From positions 511,670,263 to 511,734,262 of the forward strand of contig NC_058524.1 of NCBI RefSeq assembly GCF_904849725.1: a DNA stretch of 64,000 nucleotides, read 5' to 3'. The first letter of the stretch is position 1; each line of letters opens with the position of its first letter. The notes under the pieces were generated by a model, which worked only from the letters and a program-made list of their open reading frames with translations, did not search any database and was not told the origin of the DNA. Below, one piece after another: positions 12,151-23,224 of this stretch. A program made the position numbers and the translations under genes. Origin of the DNA: Hordeum vulgare subsp. vulgare (Eukaryota > Streptophyta > Magnoliopsida > Poales > Poaceae).

Positions 12151-13677
12151 TGATACGTCCATTTTGCATCATGTTTTCATGTTGACACTTATCGCTTCTT
12201 GGGCTGTTATTTCACTTCACGGTACAATTATTATGCCTCTTCTCTCTTATTTTGCAAGGTTTACATGAAGAGGGAGAATGCCGGCAACTGGAATTCTGTC
12301 CTGAAAGTGGAGCAAAGTTGAGATACCTATTCTGCGCAACTCCAAACGCAGTAAAAATCAACGAGGATTTTTTTTCTGGATTTATCAAAAATACTGGGCC
12401 GAAGAAGTGCCAAAGGGGGGGGTGTGCAGGTGGCCACAAGCCTGCACAGCGCGGCCACCCCCCCAGGCCGTGCCATGAGGGCTTGTGGGCAGCCTGCTGG
12501 CCCACTTGCCCCCTCTTTTTCTATATGAAGGGTTTCGTCCAGGAAAAAAAATCAGAGAGGAGCTTTTTCGTGGTTTCGCCGCCGCCACGAGGCGGAACTT
12601 GAGCAGAACCAATCTAGAGCTCCGGCAGGACTATCCTGTCGGGGAAACTTCCCTCCCGGAGGGGGAAATCATCGCCATCATCATCACCAACACTCCTCTC
12701 ATCGGAGGGAACTCGTCACCATCAACATCTTCATCAGCACCATCTCATCTCCAAACCCTAGTTCATCACTTGTAACCAATCTCCGTCTCACGACTCCGAT
12801 TGGTACTTGTAAGGTTGCTAGTAGTGTTTATTACTCTTTGTAGTTGATGCTAGTTGGATTATTTGGTGGAAGAGTTTATGTTAAGATCCATGATGCTACT
12901 CATTACCTCTGTGGCCATGAATATGATTATGCTTTGTGAGTAGTTACTTTTGTTCCCGAGGACATGGGATAAGTCATGCTAATAGTAGTCATGTGAATTT
13001 GGTATTCGTTCGGTATTTTGATATGTTGTATGTTGTTTTTCCTCTAGTGGTGTTATGTGAACATCAACTACATAACACTTCCCATTATTTGGGCCTAGAG
13101 GAAGGCATTGGGAAGTAGAAAGTAGATGATGGGTTGCTAGAGTAACAGAAGCTTAAACCCTAGTTTATGCGTTACTTCGTAAGGGGCTGATTTGGATCCA
13201 CTAGTTTAATGCTATGGTTAGACTTTGTCTTAATTCTTCTTTCGTAGTTGCGGATGCTTGCGAGAGGGGTTAATCATAAGTGGGATGCTTTACCAAGTAA
13301 GGGCAGTACCCAAGCGCCGGTCCACCCACATATCAAACTATCAAAGTAACGAACGCGAATGATATGAACATGATGAAACTAGCATTACAGAAATTCCCGT
13401 GTGTCCTCGGGAGCATTTTTCCTCCTATAAGACTTTGTCCAGGCTTGCCCCTTGCTACAAAAGGGATTGGGCCACTTTGCTGCACCGTTGCTACTTTTGT
13501 TACTTGTTGCTCGCTACGAATCATCTCACCACACAATCACTTGTTACCGACAATTTCAGTGCTTGCTGATATTTCCTTCATGAAAACCACTTGTCAGATC
13601 CTTCTGCTCCTCGTTGGGTTCGGCACTCTTACTTATCGAAAGGACTACGATTGATCCCCTATACTTGTGGTTCACTA
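12151..13677 (+). repeat. 3' LTR of the Athila-like element
   Basis: Begins TGATACGTCC and pairs with 3502-5027. Its last bases read CTA where the 5' LTR has TCA. The end is placed by the target duplication GCTCC at 13678-13682. The hairpin pair CCACAAGCC/GGCTTGTGG is at 12434-12442 and 12480-12488. Confidence 0.9.
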
Positions 13678-13682
13678 GCTCC

Positions 13683-15236
13683 CGCTCGAGCCGCACTCGC
13701 TCCCCGTGCTACACAACAAGCGGTGGGAGCGGGCCGGACCCAAGGACCGACGCCTCTGATGTAGGCAACGGAATGGCCTCTCTGCCAAAGTAAGATGAGC
13801 ATGAGTTCAAACGCAACGCGACGATAAAGGAAGAATGGAAGCGGTTCTTGTTTGAGACTCCCCCGCATCGGAGGAGGGGCACCCACCAGCAGCAACGCAG
13901 ACCAAACCTTCTTGGCTGCTGGGCCACCGACCGAGCAGTTGGTCGACCGCTTGTCCCTATGACGCTCCTCCGCCATCTTGCGACTGACCGGCTGGCTGGC
14001 AGCCAGCCGTCCCCAGCCAGCAGCTCCGTGCTCCTACCTCGATGATGGCCCCGAGGCGGCCCCGTCATAGTCCGCGGCACCTCGAGCACCTGTAGATCGT
14101 CATCATCATCCGTCCAGTCCTTCACGAACCCATAGGGAGGGTTGCGCGATGATCCCGCCTCGTCAGCAGCGGTGATGGCCGGCTCTTCGTCCTCCTCGTT
14201 GCCTTCGTCCTCCTCGACCTCCTCCGACGGGTCCGAGTCCTCGGGGCCCTCGGGGCCGTCCCCCTCCTAGTCAAAGTCATCGGGGTCAGACACGTCCAAA
14301 TCTGAGATGAAACACTCCGGATTCGGGTGATATGGCGTGTTGTGTCGAAAGAAGAGCTAAGAAGGGACACGACTGCGCGTCAAATACTACTACAGAAGAG
14401 AAAGCAATAGTTCCAATTGGACCAAGACTTACCACTAGTGCACGATTGCCACAATGGAACTGCGGCATACCGAAGCTCCACATTTCCTCATCCAGCTATA
14501 AGTTGGTGATTCTGTTCACCCGTGCACCATCGACAACCGGCTCGGGTCCTTGCGGTCGCTCATGTCGCACATCCGGTGCGACCGCGCCTTCAGCGACATC
14601 ACCCAGCGGGAGACAAAGGCCGCCACCAGGTCTAAGGCCACCAGCCCCTGGGAGGCCTTAAGCTCCTACAGCCGGCTGACCATCACCACCTGCTCGTTGC
14701 TACGCACGTCGAGGTCCAGTTCTCCATCGTCAGCGGCACGTCGGCGAATGGTGGGAGGTTGGACCCAATCTCGCCCCAAGAAAACATCGTGGACGTAGAA
14801 GAAGGTACGCTGTCATTTCTTGAACGACTCCTTCCACATCATCTGCGGGAACGGCCTGTCGTGCTGCCGCAAGAATATGACACGATGCCATGTACCTGCG
14901 CACGGAAATGAAAAAATTGGCGAAGAAGGCGGGGAAAGGCCAGAAGCCCAGATATGGCTTGCATAGGGTGGCGAAGCACGCTAGGCACAAGACGGAGTTA
15001 GGCCCCAGATGATGCATCCGGGGCCCGTACAAGTCGAGGATTTGTCGGAGGAAGATGCTCGCTGGCAGCCTGAAGCCGACACGCTCGCCGGTACGGGGCT
15101 CCGACACGCGCTCATCACTGGGCGCACGGGCCTCGACTAGCTCTGCAACTGGAAGCTTTCGCTTATGCCGGAGGTAGTCGATGTGCTCCTCCGTCACAAT
15201 CGAGCCCTCCCACAAGCCAGAGGGAATCCCGACCAT
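13683..15236 (-). pseudogene. N-terminal part of gypsy-associated gene, 'putative gypsy-type transposon' (Transposase_28-like) domain
   Basis: The minus-strand frame starting with ATG at 15234-15236 runs to 14730. Residues about 52-108 (VGFRLPASIFLRQIL, YGPRMHHLGPNSVL, CLACFATLCKPYLGFWPFPAFF) match what I recall of the Pfam family described as 'putative gypsy type transposon'. This domain starts many grass retroelement ORFs that end in a coiled coil. Downstream on the minus strand (14730 to 13683) the frame is broken and the sequence becomes an Asp/Glu-rich linker. It then continues beyond the Athila-like insertion at 3501-1407. The gene lies antisense to the adjacent right LTR (15915-16778). 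Its biochemical role is not known. The copy is a pseudogene because of frame breaks and the 10-kb insertion. Confidence 0.6.
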
Positions 15237-15914
15237 CTCGTCGGATGCTGGCGGGGAAGTGGAGAAGAGTAAACGAGAGAAATGCCCCCAACGGATCGAC
15301 CGGGGGAGGCACCAAACTCAAAGGAGGAAAGAGCGGTGGTGGTGTGTGCTACGGGCGTGAGGAGGGGTGATCGTGACAGGGAGCGCTTCGGGCACGAGTG
15401 GGAAGGACGGCGACGGATAGCTCCGGCGCGAGGGCGAACTGGGGCGAAGGTGAGGGGAGGCAATTGCGAAACCGGGCGCCCCCATTTCCCATTTTAAAGC
15501 CCGAGGGGAGACGTGGGGGCGTAGGATCGGCTGCTCCCACGTCCCCAACTAACCCACGATCCCCGCGCGGGGAACCCCGACCGGTGGCCTGCGGCCATAA
15601 TAAATCCACACGCGGGCGGAGACGTGTGAGGCCGAGCCTGCAGCGGCCTGCGCGCGTAGTGGTAGGCCCGTCGTTCGCCACCGACCCACCTGTGGCTCAC
15701 CTCGGCCGGCAACCAGACCAAAGCGACGACGCGGTGCGCGAGGCGCCACGACAACCGGCATGACCGCGATCGACTCTCATCTCAGCCGGCTGCCGTTCCA
15801 ACCGGCTTGAAGGCACATTGCCGCGTGCCAGCTCCGATCGGCTCGTCGGCCCCGATGCAAGGGGAAAAAACCGTTGCCCCCTATTGTCTGGGCCCCAACA
15901 GTTTTGGGGGATAC
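15237..15914. other. GC-rich region between antisense gene and right LTR
   Basis: It lies upstream of the minus-strand gene start and could hold its promoter and 5' untranslated region. It is strongly GC-rich, with overlapping long frames on both strands typical of such composition and no recognisable domain. Confidence 0.35.
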
Positions 15915-16778
15915 TGACGGGGATATGTCATGTGGGTGTACCAAAGCGAAGGAAACACTTCTGCAAGACGTTTGGGGCCGCCTGCCCCCCTATCCAGCTA
16001 GCGGCAGCCGTCCCATGTGGTCGACGCGCACCGGGCAGACTCACGGGATTCGGCCTGGCCGGCTGGCCCGTCACTAGCAAGACGGTCGGCTCTCGTCCCA
16101 TCCGGCCGTACTCCCGTACGACGACAAGACTAGACGTATCGCGCAGAAGTGTTTGTGGCACCAGTACGCACTGACGTACTAGGCGTGGAGGTGGGTGCAA
16201 TTATGTGGGGGGGGCAGCGAGGCTACATGACCCCGGAGAATGCCAAGGCTGACCAGGCAAGACGACACTGTAGCCACGCTCACCCGTACCTACTCCCTGC
16301 CGAGCCAACGGGTTTTCCGCCGAGACACACGAGTGGCGGACCCCACGACGGACAACACCTGGCAGCCGACGGGCCCCGCAGCTAGCCGGAGAGGCTCGCG
16401 GTCGGGCCCCAACTCCTCTCCTACCCCTACCCGTGTACATCTCAAGCTGCACTATAAAGCCTTACCTCGACCCCCAAAGAGGGGGAGGCTGATCAGATTC
16501 ACACACGATAGAGAGACAGACAGACACCCCACCCCACTAAGGTAGCGAGAGCTTCATCTCCCTCCTCACGAACAGCTCGAGGAGCACGATTGTACTATGA
16601 TTCTCATATAGTCACACATGTAGGACTAGGGTTTTAGCTCACCGGAGGGCCCTGAAGTTGGGTAGATCGGGGTCATGTGTGTTGCGCCTCCACCCGTTCC
16701 CAGACGCCGCCGGCGCCAATAGGCCCCAAACCATGAACTAAGCCACCCCGTGTCATTTGTCCCACAAATACCACGACA
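15915..16778 (+). repeat. Right LTR of the old gypsy element
   Basis: A plus-strand LTR. The G-rich tract TTTTGGGGGATAC precedes TGACGGGG (altered TGTCGGGG start). A TATA-like box (CTATAAAGCC, about 16451-16460) is followed by a CT/CA-rich leader, and the end reads CCACGACA at 16771-16778. The left LTR lies outside the window, so start and family are uncertain. Confidence 0.5.
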
Positions 16779-17220
16779 ATATGTGTGTTTTATTCAAACT
16801 ATTATGTTCATAAATCCTCAAAGAATTACTCAGCATATTCATTTGAGTACTCTAACCCCCCTAGTCTTAAATGACATGCTTTAGCTTCAATGCCTAAATT
16901 CTCATATAGTTCTCATAGGATGATGAACTCTTTGCCACCCCTCCAGATGTGGGTGGAGAAGAAAATAAACTAGTCTCTTATGCAGGACAGGTCTCCATAC
17001 GAACTTGAACGTCTCAAGAATTTGCTGGAGACGTGACGAAATGCTTGAAAGGACGCAAGATAATCATGATGAAATGAATCACTCATTCCTATCGTCGTTG
17101 CATTACTGCATATATACTGCTTCATTGAAATTCCTGAAAACTAACAAATTTGATTAGTCCTATTCTTGACTCTGAAGTATGTGAGTTCGTAAGTTGTACT
17201 AATCGGGCTGTAATAAAAAC
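16779..17220. other. Unassigned AT-rich sequence, probably degraded copia gag
   Basis: No ORF of note. It leads directly into recognisable copia protease sequence at 17221, so it probably is the decayed gag part of the same element. Confidence 0.35.
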
Positions 17221-17375
17221 CACCCAAGGCTACTGAGTGGGTCCTTGCGAGTGGATGCACTAATCACATGAATGGTGACAAGAAATTTTTTATGGACTCT
17301 GAACTCGCTTCATCTCATGTGAAGCATATCACATACGCTCACAAAGGAAAACACAATGTATTGGGTCTAGGTAGG
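17221..17375 (+). pseudogene. Copia A, protease region (left fragment)
   Basis: The bases match the copia B protease segment at 39265-39400 (WV-D-G-TNQM-like active-site region, then SSHVKHITYAHKGK-like sequence). The fragment stops at the GTAGG duplication and resumes at 35442 after the 18-kb insertion, in the middle of a GLGRVAISK-like stretch. That places the left breakpoint precisely. Confidence 0.7.
17371..17375. repeat. Target site duplication GTAGG (left)
   Basis: GTAGG here and at 35437-35441 flank the 18-kb LTR element. Confidence 0.9.
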
Positions 17376-18830
17376 TGTAACACCCCAAAAATTTAACCAT
17401 GATTTTATTTACAAAAAAATGGCCATGATAATTTTAAATTTTTATTTTTGGAATTTCTGTTGACTTCAGATCCATTTCTTTTCTTTAAATTATAAAAATT
17501 TCTTCCCCAAGTAGGAGCTTTTGAAAAATATGATGTGACTTTAGTGCATTCCTCAATATTTTTCCTTTCATTTGTCGAATCGAGGGAAGGCCTTTTTATA
17601 AATATTTTTTAAGTTCCATTTATTCATAAATGTCATTTAATTCCATTAACGTCCTAATTAGAACTGCATCCATTTGGTACCTTCATTTGAAAATTTAACA
17701 AAAAATTGTGGATGACCTATAATGTTCATGGATCAATTTTATGCAAAAACCTAGCCAAGTGTTTTCAAAAATTTGAGCACATTATCTCCTTTTCTGTTCT
17801 GGTCCAATTTGGTGTTTTGAACTACAACCCGTGGATCTAATCTTTCGAAAATTCCGCAAAAAATGGGAGATGTCAAGGGCGGTATGTAGATCACTTTTAT
17901 GAAAATAATAATCCACTTTGGTCTTTTGAAAATTTTGAGCACCCCAACTCCTTTTCTGTTGTGGACCAGATTTGCAGTTCGAACTACAACGATGTTTTAT
18001 TTTGCCACAACTCCCTTGAGATTTTTACTAACGGTAGTAGGACCTACCAAAACTTTAATTCCACGAGATCAACCCCAGTGACATAGTTTAAGCCCTTGTT
18101 TCAACCCCGTGAAGTCTGTGGCCAAAATTGTTTTCCTCAAATTTATGCACCAACAAGTTTCTGATTTTCAAGAACTAACTATGGCATCATTATTAGCTTC
18201 CATAGAGACCTTGGACTAGATATTGTGGTGACCAGCAAAGCAACCTAGATGCCATTGGCATTTTGTCAAACACCCCGAGTGCATGAACAGTATTGGCCTA
18301 GTTCTAACCTTGCCTTGTGGAGTTGTCTCAATGCCCAAGCGATCATGTCCCATAGCTTGGCCTTAACCCTAAACCCGACCCTCCTAAACCGCAGTAGCAA
18401 TAGGACCCCCTAGCATGCCAAGGCATTCTACCAAATGCCTTGCGTGGGTGCTCTGGGCGTGAGCAGAGCGCACGTATTGCAGCCGCAGCACCCGAGCCGT
18501 CACGTCCACCTACCCCCACCCCTTTGGCCCTTGCTTGCCCGTAGAGCCGTGTAGTGCCCCCTCCAGCTCACCAGAGCCACACGGTCGTCCCGTGGGAGCC
18601 CCGTAGTGACGCCGCCAGAGCTGCCTTAGCGGCTAGCCGATGGATGCTACTGGCCCCTGCCACGATAGCGCCGCCTGAGCCGCCTCAGGGCGCCAGCTAG
18701 CCTCTGGTACGACTCCTTCGTTCGTACGAGAGCCCCGGTCCCCGCGAGCCATCGCCACGTCGCCTGCAACACGAGTGGTGGTCCGCCGCCGAGCTTATCC
18801 ATTGCTGTCACGGAACCAACCTCGCCGCCT

Positions 18831-18838
18831 TATTTAAC
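18831..18838 (+). promoter_or_regulatory. Candidate LTR TATA box
   Basis: TTATTTAA precedes CGGACCCCGAGCTCGTC and is kept in the 3' LTR at about 33223-33230. Conservation in both LTRs and the spacing to a pyrimidine-rich leader suggest the core promoter. There is no expression evidence. Confidence 0.35.
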
Positions 18839-20701
18839 GGACCCCGAGCTCGTCTAGACCCTCAGCTGAGATTCTTCAATCCCTCTCAAGCCCCTAGCAG
18901 CCCATCGACCGGGGGAGGCCATCTTCCTCACCTCCAGTCCAAGTCCGGCCGCCGTCTCCCTGCTTGAAATTCAAGGCCAGTAGGGTTGGTCCTGCGCCAT
19001 TACCCCCTCTGGTTGGACCACCCTGATCCCGCGAAGCCATACCAACGCTCAGACGCGATGGAGAGCCACCGTAGGTCGAGTACCCATTACTCTCGCAAAC
19101 ACCATCTGCCTCGGAGCTTTCTACCGACGACCCTCTCCGTCTCAGCAGCCCGTTCAACCTCCAGGAGGACTGGTAGCTTGCGGGGAACCCATTCCCGCCC
19201 TTGAAAGAGATCCAGGAGTCGCCAATCGTCGGCGACGATCGCCGGAGCCCCACCTCCATTCGGCCAGAGGAGGAAGAAGGCACAGGCGAATGGTCAAACC
19301 TGACCAGTGGGCCCGATGGACCCACAGTCAGTGACCCGTGAGTCATGCGTGCGCTGGATAACTGGACGCGCATTTCGTCGAGTACGTTTTCTCATTGCGC
19401 TTACGCATTTCCTGTCGAATTGTTTTCTTTTCTGGTTTATATTAAAAATAGAACTTTGATTGGCCCTAATTTTTAAAATAAAACTCCAAATGAGTTTATT
19501 CTTTTTCTCACCTCTTCCAAATTTTATCTGGTTTACTTTATTATTTATTTGGAAATTTTCTAGGACAACTTTTTGTACCATTTTTTTTTGTTAATTAGAA
19601 TATTCTCAAAAATAGGATATGGAGAGAGGAGCAAAAACTTTCAATAGTTTTGGAGTGCAACCATCCTCTCTCCACTTGGAAGGCAAGCATTCTGAACTTG
19701 GGTATATCATGGTTGTGTATGAATTGTTTGAATGGAGGAATATTTATGTTATATTAAAGTAGTAATGATATTTCATGTGGTGATATAATCATACGCATGA
19801 GTACCCGGATATAATTAATTCTGTTGCATAATGATATGCATGTGATAGTAGTCACTCCTTTCTGCCACGAATGCCTACCGGATGGGATCCGAAAAGAATC
19901 GGTGTCTCGGGAAGACACGAAAGTGGGGACTGACATATCGAAGGACGAGGATGGTCAACGAGGCATGTTGGGGGTATGAAAGGTGGTGATTCTGTTTGGA
20001 ATCATGAAGCACTTTGTTGTGCTAATTATGTTGCGAATAACTTGAACCTCCTAAGTCGACCGTACATCGAGTCTTGTCAGTGTATCACCTTACCCTTTCG
20101 TGCTGCCATAGGTCTTCCTGAAAGGGAATATGGTTCAGTAGGTAGTAAAGCTATTACCAGGTACACACCAAGTAGAGGGGCCAGGATGAAGGTATCCGGG
20201 GCACTGGACTAAATCCAGTCATCTGGTCAGGGGGCATGGGTGTTAACGGTCTGGGACCGAGAGGGGAAGAGCTCTCCCATTGTAGCGCACGGTGTAAATT
20301 TGATTCCATGCTAGTCGAGGTTGGAGCCTCCTCGTCTTATGGTTTTCCCCTGGCAGCGTAGTCCGAGTGATATCGGTTTTCGCAGGGGGGGGAATGGGTG
20401 TGTACATACCGTACGCGGGATTAGTCTGAGTGACTACTGAAACCCGTGGGATGTGGGTAAAGAGTACACCGTGTACAGAGTCAAAACTATTCGAGTAGTC
20501 GTGTCCATGGTCAAGGATGACTGGTTGCCAGGTCAAGTGTCGGTCTGAGGTTGGTATTCAGGGGAAGTTAACATAAACATGGGAAAACCGTGAAGTATGG
20601 TGGGTGATCATAATTATTATTTTATCATGGACTAATCTTTATGATACATGAGTGTTGAATATCCTCGGGTTGGTTCTACCTCCTAGATATTCATTGTTAT
20701 T

Positions 20702-20870
20702 ATTTCATATAAGCCCTTTATATGGTGTCGCTCAGATGCCCGACTGCGGCATGCTTGTTATTATTTCTTATAAGCCCTTTATGTGGTGTCGCAGAGACGC
20801 CCGACTGAGACATGATTTATATCTTATCCTTTCGAGGCGTCGCTCCAGACACCCGATCGAACTATTTTCC
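20702..20870 (+). repeat. Degenerate tandem repeats inside the LTR (about 59-bp unit)
   Basis: Units carry ATAAGCCCTTTATRTGGTGTCGC followed by a CGCCCGACTG-type stretch. Two are clear, the third is diverged. The same set is present in the 3' LTR at about 34682-34850, so it predates the insertion. Confidence 0.6.
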
Positions 20871-21460
20871 TTTCCTTGGAAATATTCAGGTGGACTACCG
20901 CCCGATGTTCCAATAATTTTTTCTTTCATTAATTGCTTGTTAAATTCTGAGTATAGGTAAAATATCTATGTGCCTGCATTTAAGAAGATTGATTATGACT
21001 AACGAAATATCATGGAATCATTTCAGCTTCATATTAACCACCGTCTAGTTTATGTCTGATTTCATGATGTTTGCGAGTACATTCAAAGTACTCACTGGCT
21101 TGTGCGTGGCTATTGTCTTGGACAGATTGCGTGCTTGGAAAGGAGGATCCAAACGGTAGCCCCAGAACCTAGGCACCGAAGACGGCAGCCGCATGAGGTA
21201 GGAATTATCCAGGTCAACTGTTCATATGGGAAATGGAGTCCTATAGACGCTGGAGATCCCCGAATCGCTTCCTCCATCAACCACTAGCAACCTTTTGATG
21301 TACTCCATAGACCATTGTGGTCTTGTACTTCAATATTTATTTTCTCTTGGACATTTGTATCAAGGAATTGTGTACCATCTAACAATATTCTTCGGGCTGG
21401 TGTGCACAAGGTTCATTTTGAAGGGAAATTAAGTCCTAGAAAAACCGGCCCTGACAACGT

Positions 21461-21476
21461 TGATATCAAAGCCATG
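21461..21476 (+). promoter_or_regulatory. Primer binding site-like sequence, tRNA-Met type
   Basis: TGATATCAAAGCCATG lies 4 bases after the 5' LTR and resembles the usual TGGTATCAGAGC initiator-Met primer site with three substitutions. Confidence 0.5.
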
Positions 21477-21768
21477 CTGACTATTGGCTAATACTATCTT
21501 AGCCGGGTCAATAAACCCTAGGTAACCACCCAACCAAGCCAGTACCCTAACCAAAGCCAAGCTTGTCCTAACTAGTAGCCTGAATAGTGTTAACCGACAC
21601 CTTTCGGCAGTCGGTGCCAAACCTACCAGACTAGCCCTGTGGTCACACGACAGTGACCAACGAGTAAGTTGTCCTTTTCGCAATCTTGCGAGGGAAGACT
21701 CTGTTTTCCTTTCTACAAAGGGAACGATTGGCCATCAGAACACATCATAGCGACAACCACCTCCCAAG

Positions 21769-22563
21769 ATGCCAGGCCCCATTGTTCACAATGAGAGCAC
21801 CGTTGCTGAACAAGGATGTTTTGTAGCCATCCATGCCAACCTAACCCGCCATGTCTTTGCCATGGAAGAGCCTCCGGAGTATGTTGTATACCAAGAGTAC
21901 ACAAGTGTTGTCATTCATCACTTATGGGCCATGGTACACATCCACGGTAGGAATATCACCCAAGAGCGCCCCTATCAGTTCACCGGAAGGTCAACTTCCT
22001 ATGAGCCACAAGCCATCCAGCTAGCAGCTCGAGAGGCAATAGTTCAACTCCGGCACCTGTCACCAAGAGTTAAATGCCGCTCGTTCTACGATTACCCTAG
22101 TCGTGAAGGTTATGGTAGGCCACTCCAAGTCGCTAGCGGATACCATGAGACCGACCCCGCCCTGTTGCATCTCGTGTGCTACATAAGAGCGCAAGAGGCA
22201 CTGAATGAGAAGGTCACTCTCGACCTGATTGCAGCTCATGGAGAGTTGCCTCATCTTGACCCAAGGAGGTGAGAAGCGAAGCCCGACGCCAGCAACCGTG
22301 TAGTGCTGTTTGGGAGACCGATTGAGCTCCTGAGGTCTAACCTTGCTCCCGAAGCGAATCATGCACCCATCTCCCCTGAGGAGCTTGGCTGCATTTTGGG
22401 AATTTCCTCCAATGGGACGGTAGCCGCAGCACCCATCAATGGATACCCCCGCTACCCCAGCCTTGTAGCCCCACCTTCTTCCCTGAGCAACTGTGACACC
22501 GTGGTTCCATCAACCTCGACGTCTACAAGACCTGCCCACCTGGATTTAAACGAAGTAGACTAA
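21769..22563 (+). CDS. Hypothetical protein inside the LARD-like element (one in-frame stop)
   Basis: A single 265-codon frame opens with ATG at 21769 and ends with TAG at 22561-22563. It is interrupted by one TGA at 22270-22272; the same frame resumes at once (VLFGRPIELLRSN at about 22303). Residues 60-100 include RPYQFTGRSTSYEPQAIQLA and REAIVQLRHLSP, a mixed helical region. The C-terminal third is Pro/Ser/Thr-rich and ends in HLDLNEVD. I see no zinc knuckle, no protease DxG motif, no RT box, no signal peptide and no membrane segment. It is therefore not a recognisable gag or pol. The LDLN ending recalls an EAR-type repressor motif (LxLxL/DLNxxP), but only loosely. It could be a host-derived or element-specific accessory gene. 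Function unknown. Confidence 0.5.
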
Positions 22564-23219
22564 GTCATAACCCACCTTAGTGTTATTATGCCTATAATAT
22601 TAGAGCTGGTACTATCATAAATAAATTGGCAGATTGTTTTTGTGCCATTATTTTCATAGTACAATTTGTGGCCATATGTGTATGCACTTTGCCATATAGT
22701 CACCGGAAGCTAGTCCGCCATTAGAGCCTCGCCTTGAGCTCCTTCAAGAAGAACTAAGGAAGGAGGAGCGAGGCCAGGTCTGAGGTAGAAGAGAGGAATG
22801 GCGTGGTCGTTTTTATAGCTCGAGCTCAGTGTACAATGGGCGAAATCCACTAGAGCCGCTCGTCGCTCGATCGCTGGTGTACGGAGGCAAATCCACGAGC
22901 AGTGCTGACACACAATAGCCTGCGAAGTGAGTGCATGGTGCGCACTATGCAGTACGGCACTAGACGCCCTACGCGCTAGGCACCACAAGTGGAGAAAGCA
23001 CGCAAAGCGCGCGAGAGTGAGAAGAGAGAAGAGAGCTGGAGGAAGAAGAAGAGACCAACAGTGGGCCCTGAGTCCACCTATCAGCCAGAAACAACACTCT
23101 GCACTTGGGTACGACAAGCACTTTTCGGAAATTGAAAATTTTCCTTTTCCGAAAAACCGTCGTAGCCATTAGTAGCAACGTCTCAATTGCCCAGCCCTAG
23201 ATTTTATTTGCAGCACGAG
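22564..23219. other. Internal non-coding part of the LARD-like element
   Basis: No gene recognised. Purine-rich stretches near 23020-23060 produce long chance frames on both strands. The sequence is cut at 23220 by the next nested insertion and resumes at 31642. Confidence 0.5.
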
Positions 23220-23224
23220 TACCA

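Larger units (their letters stand above)
3502..13677 (+). mobile_element. Structurally complete Athila-like Ty3/gypsy LTR retrotransposon
   Basis: A 10,176-bp element bounded by two about 1,526-bp LTRs and the duplication GCTCC. The order is 5' LTR, tRNA-Asp primer site (5039-5056), gag-protease (5134-7197), RT-RNase H-integrase (7198-9910), an extra ORF (10199-10615), a long 3' non-coding part, the polypurine tract (12137-12149) and the 3' LTR. The GKACHLPLELEHKAY end of the integrase is typical of the Athila lineage. In Triticeae the WHAM/Sabrina-type families look like this; the family name is recalled, not checked. The last 580 bp of the two LTRs differ at about 15 positions by hand count (under 3%), so the insertion is fairly recent. 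At least six nonsense codons and one frameshift in gag-pol make it non-autonomous now. Confidence 0.9.
17376..21456 (+). repeat. 5' LTR of the 18-kb element
   Basis: 4,081 bp, from TGTAACACCCC to GGCCCTGACA. It contains a possible TATA box (TTATTTAA at about 18831-18838) ahead of a CTCAAGCC-rich leader, and three degenerate repeats of about 59 bp around 20702-20860 built on CCCTTTATRTGGTGTCGC. Confidence 0.9.

Noticed and set aside
14286..16545. Many overlapping ORFs on both strands in the GC-rich part
   Set aside because: High GC removes stops by composition. Only the 14730-15236 minus frame has recognisable conserved sequence.
22710..23178. Cys/Leu-rich minus-strand frames resembling membrane proteins
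   Set aside because: They mirror purine-rich plus-strand sequence, lie in a non-autonomous element and overlap each other in different frames. No conserved motif was seen.
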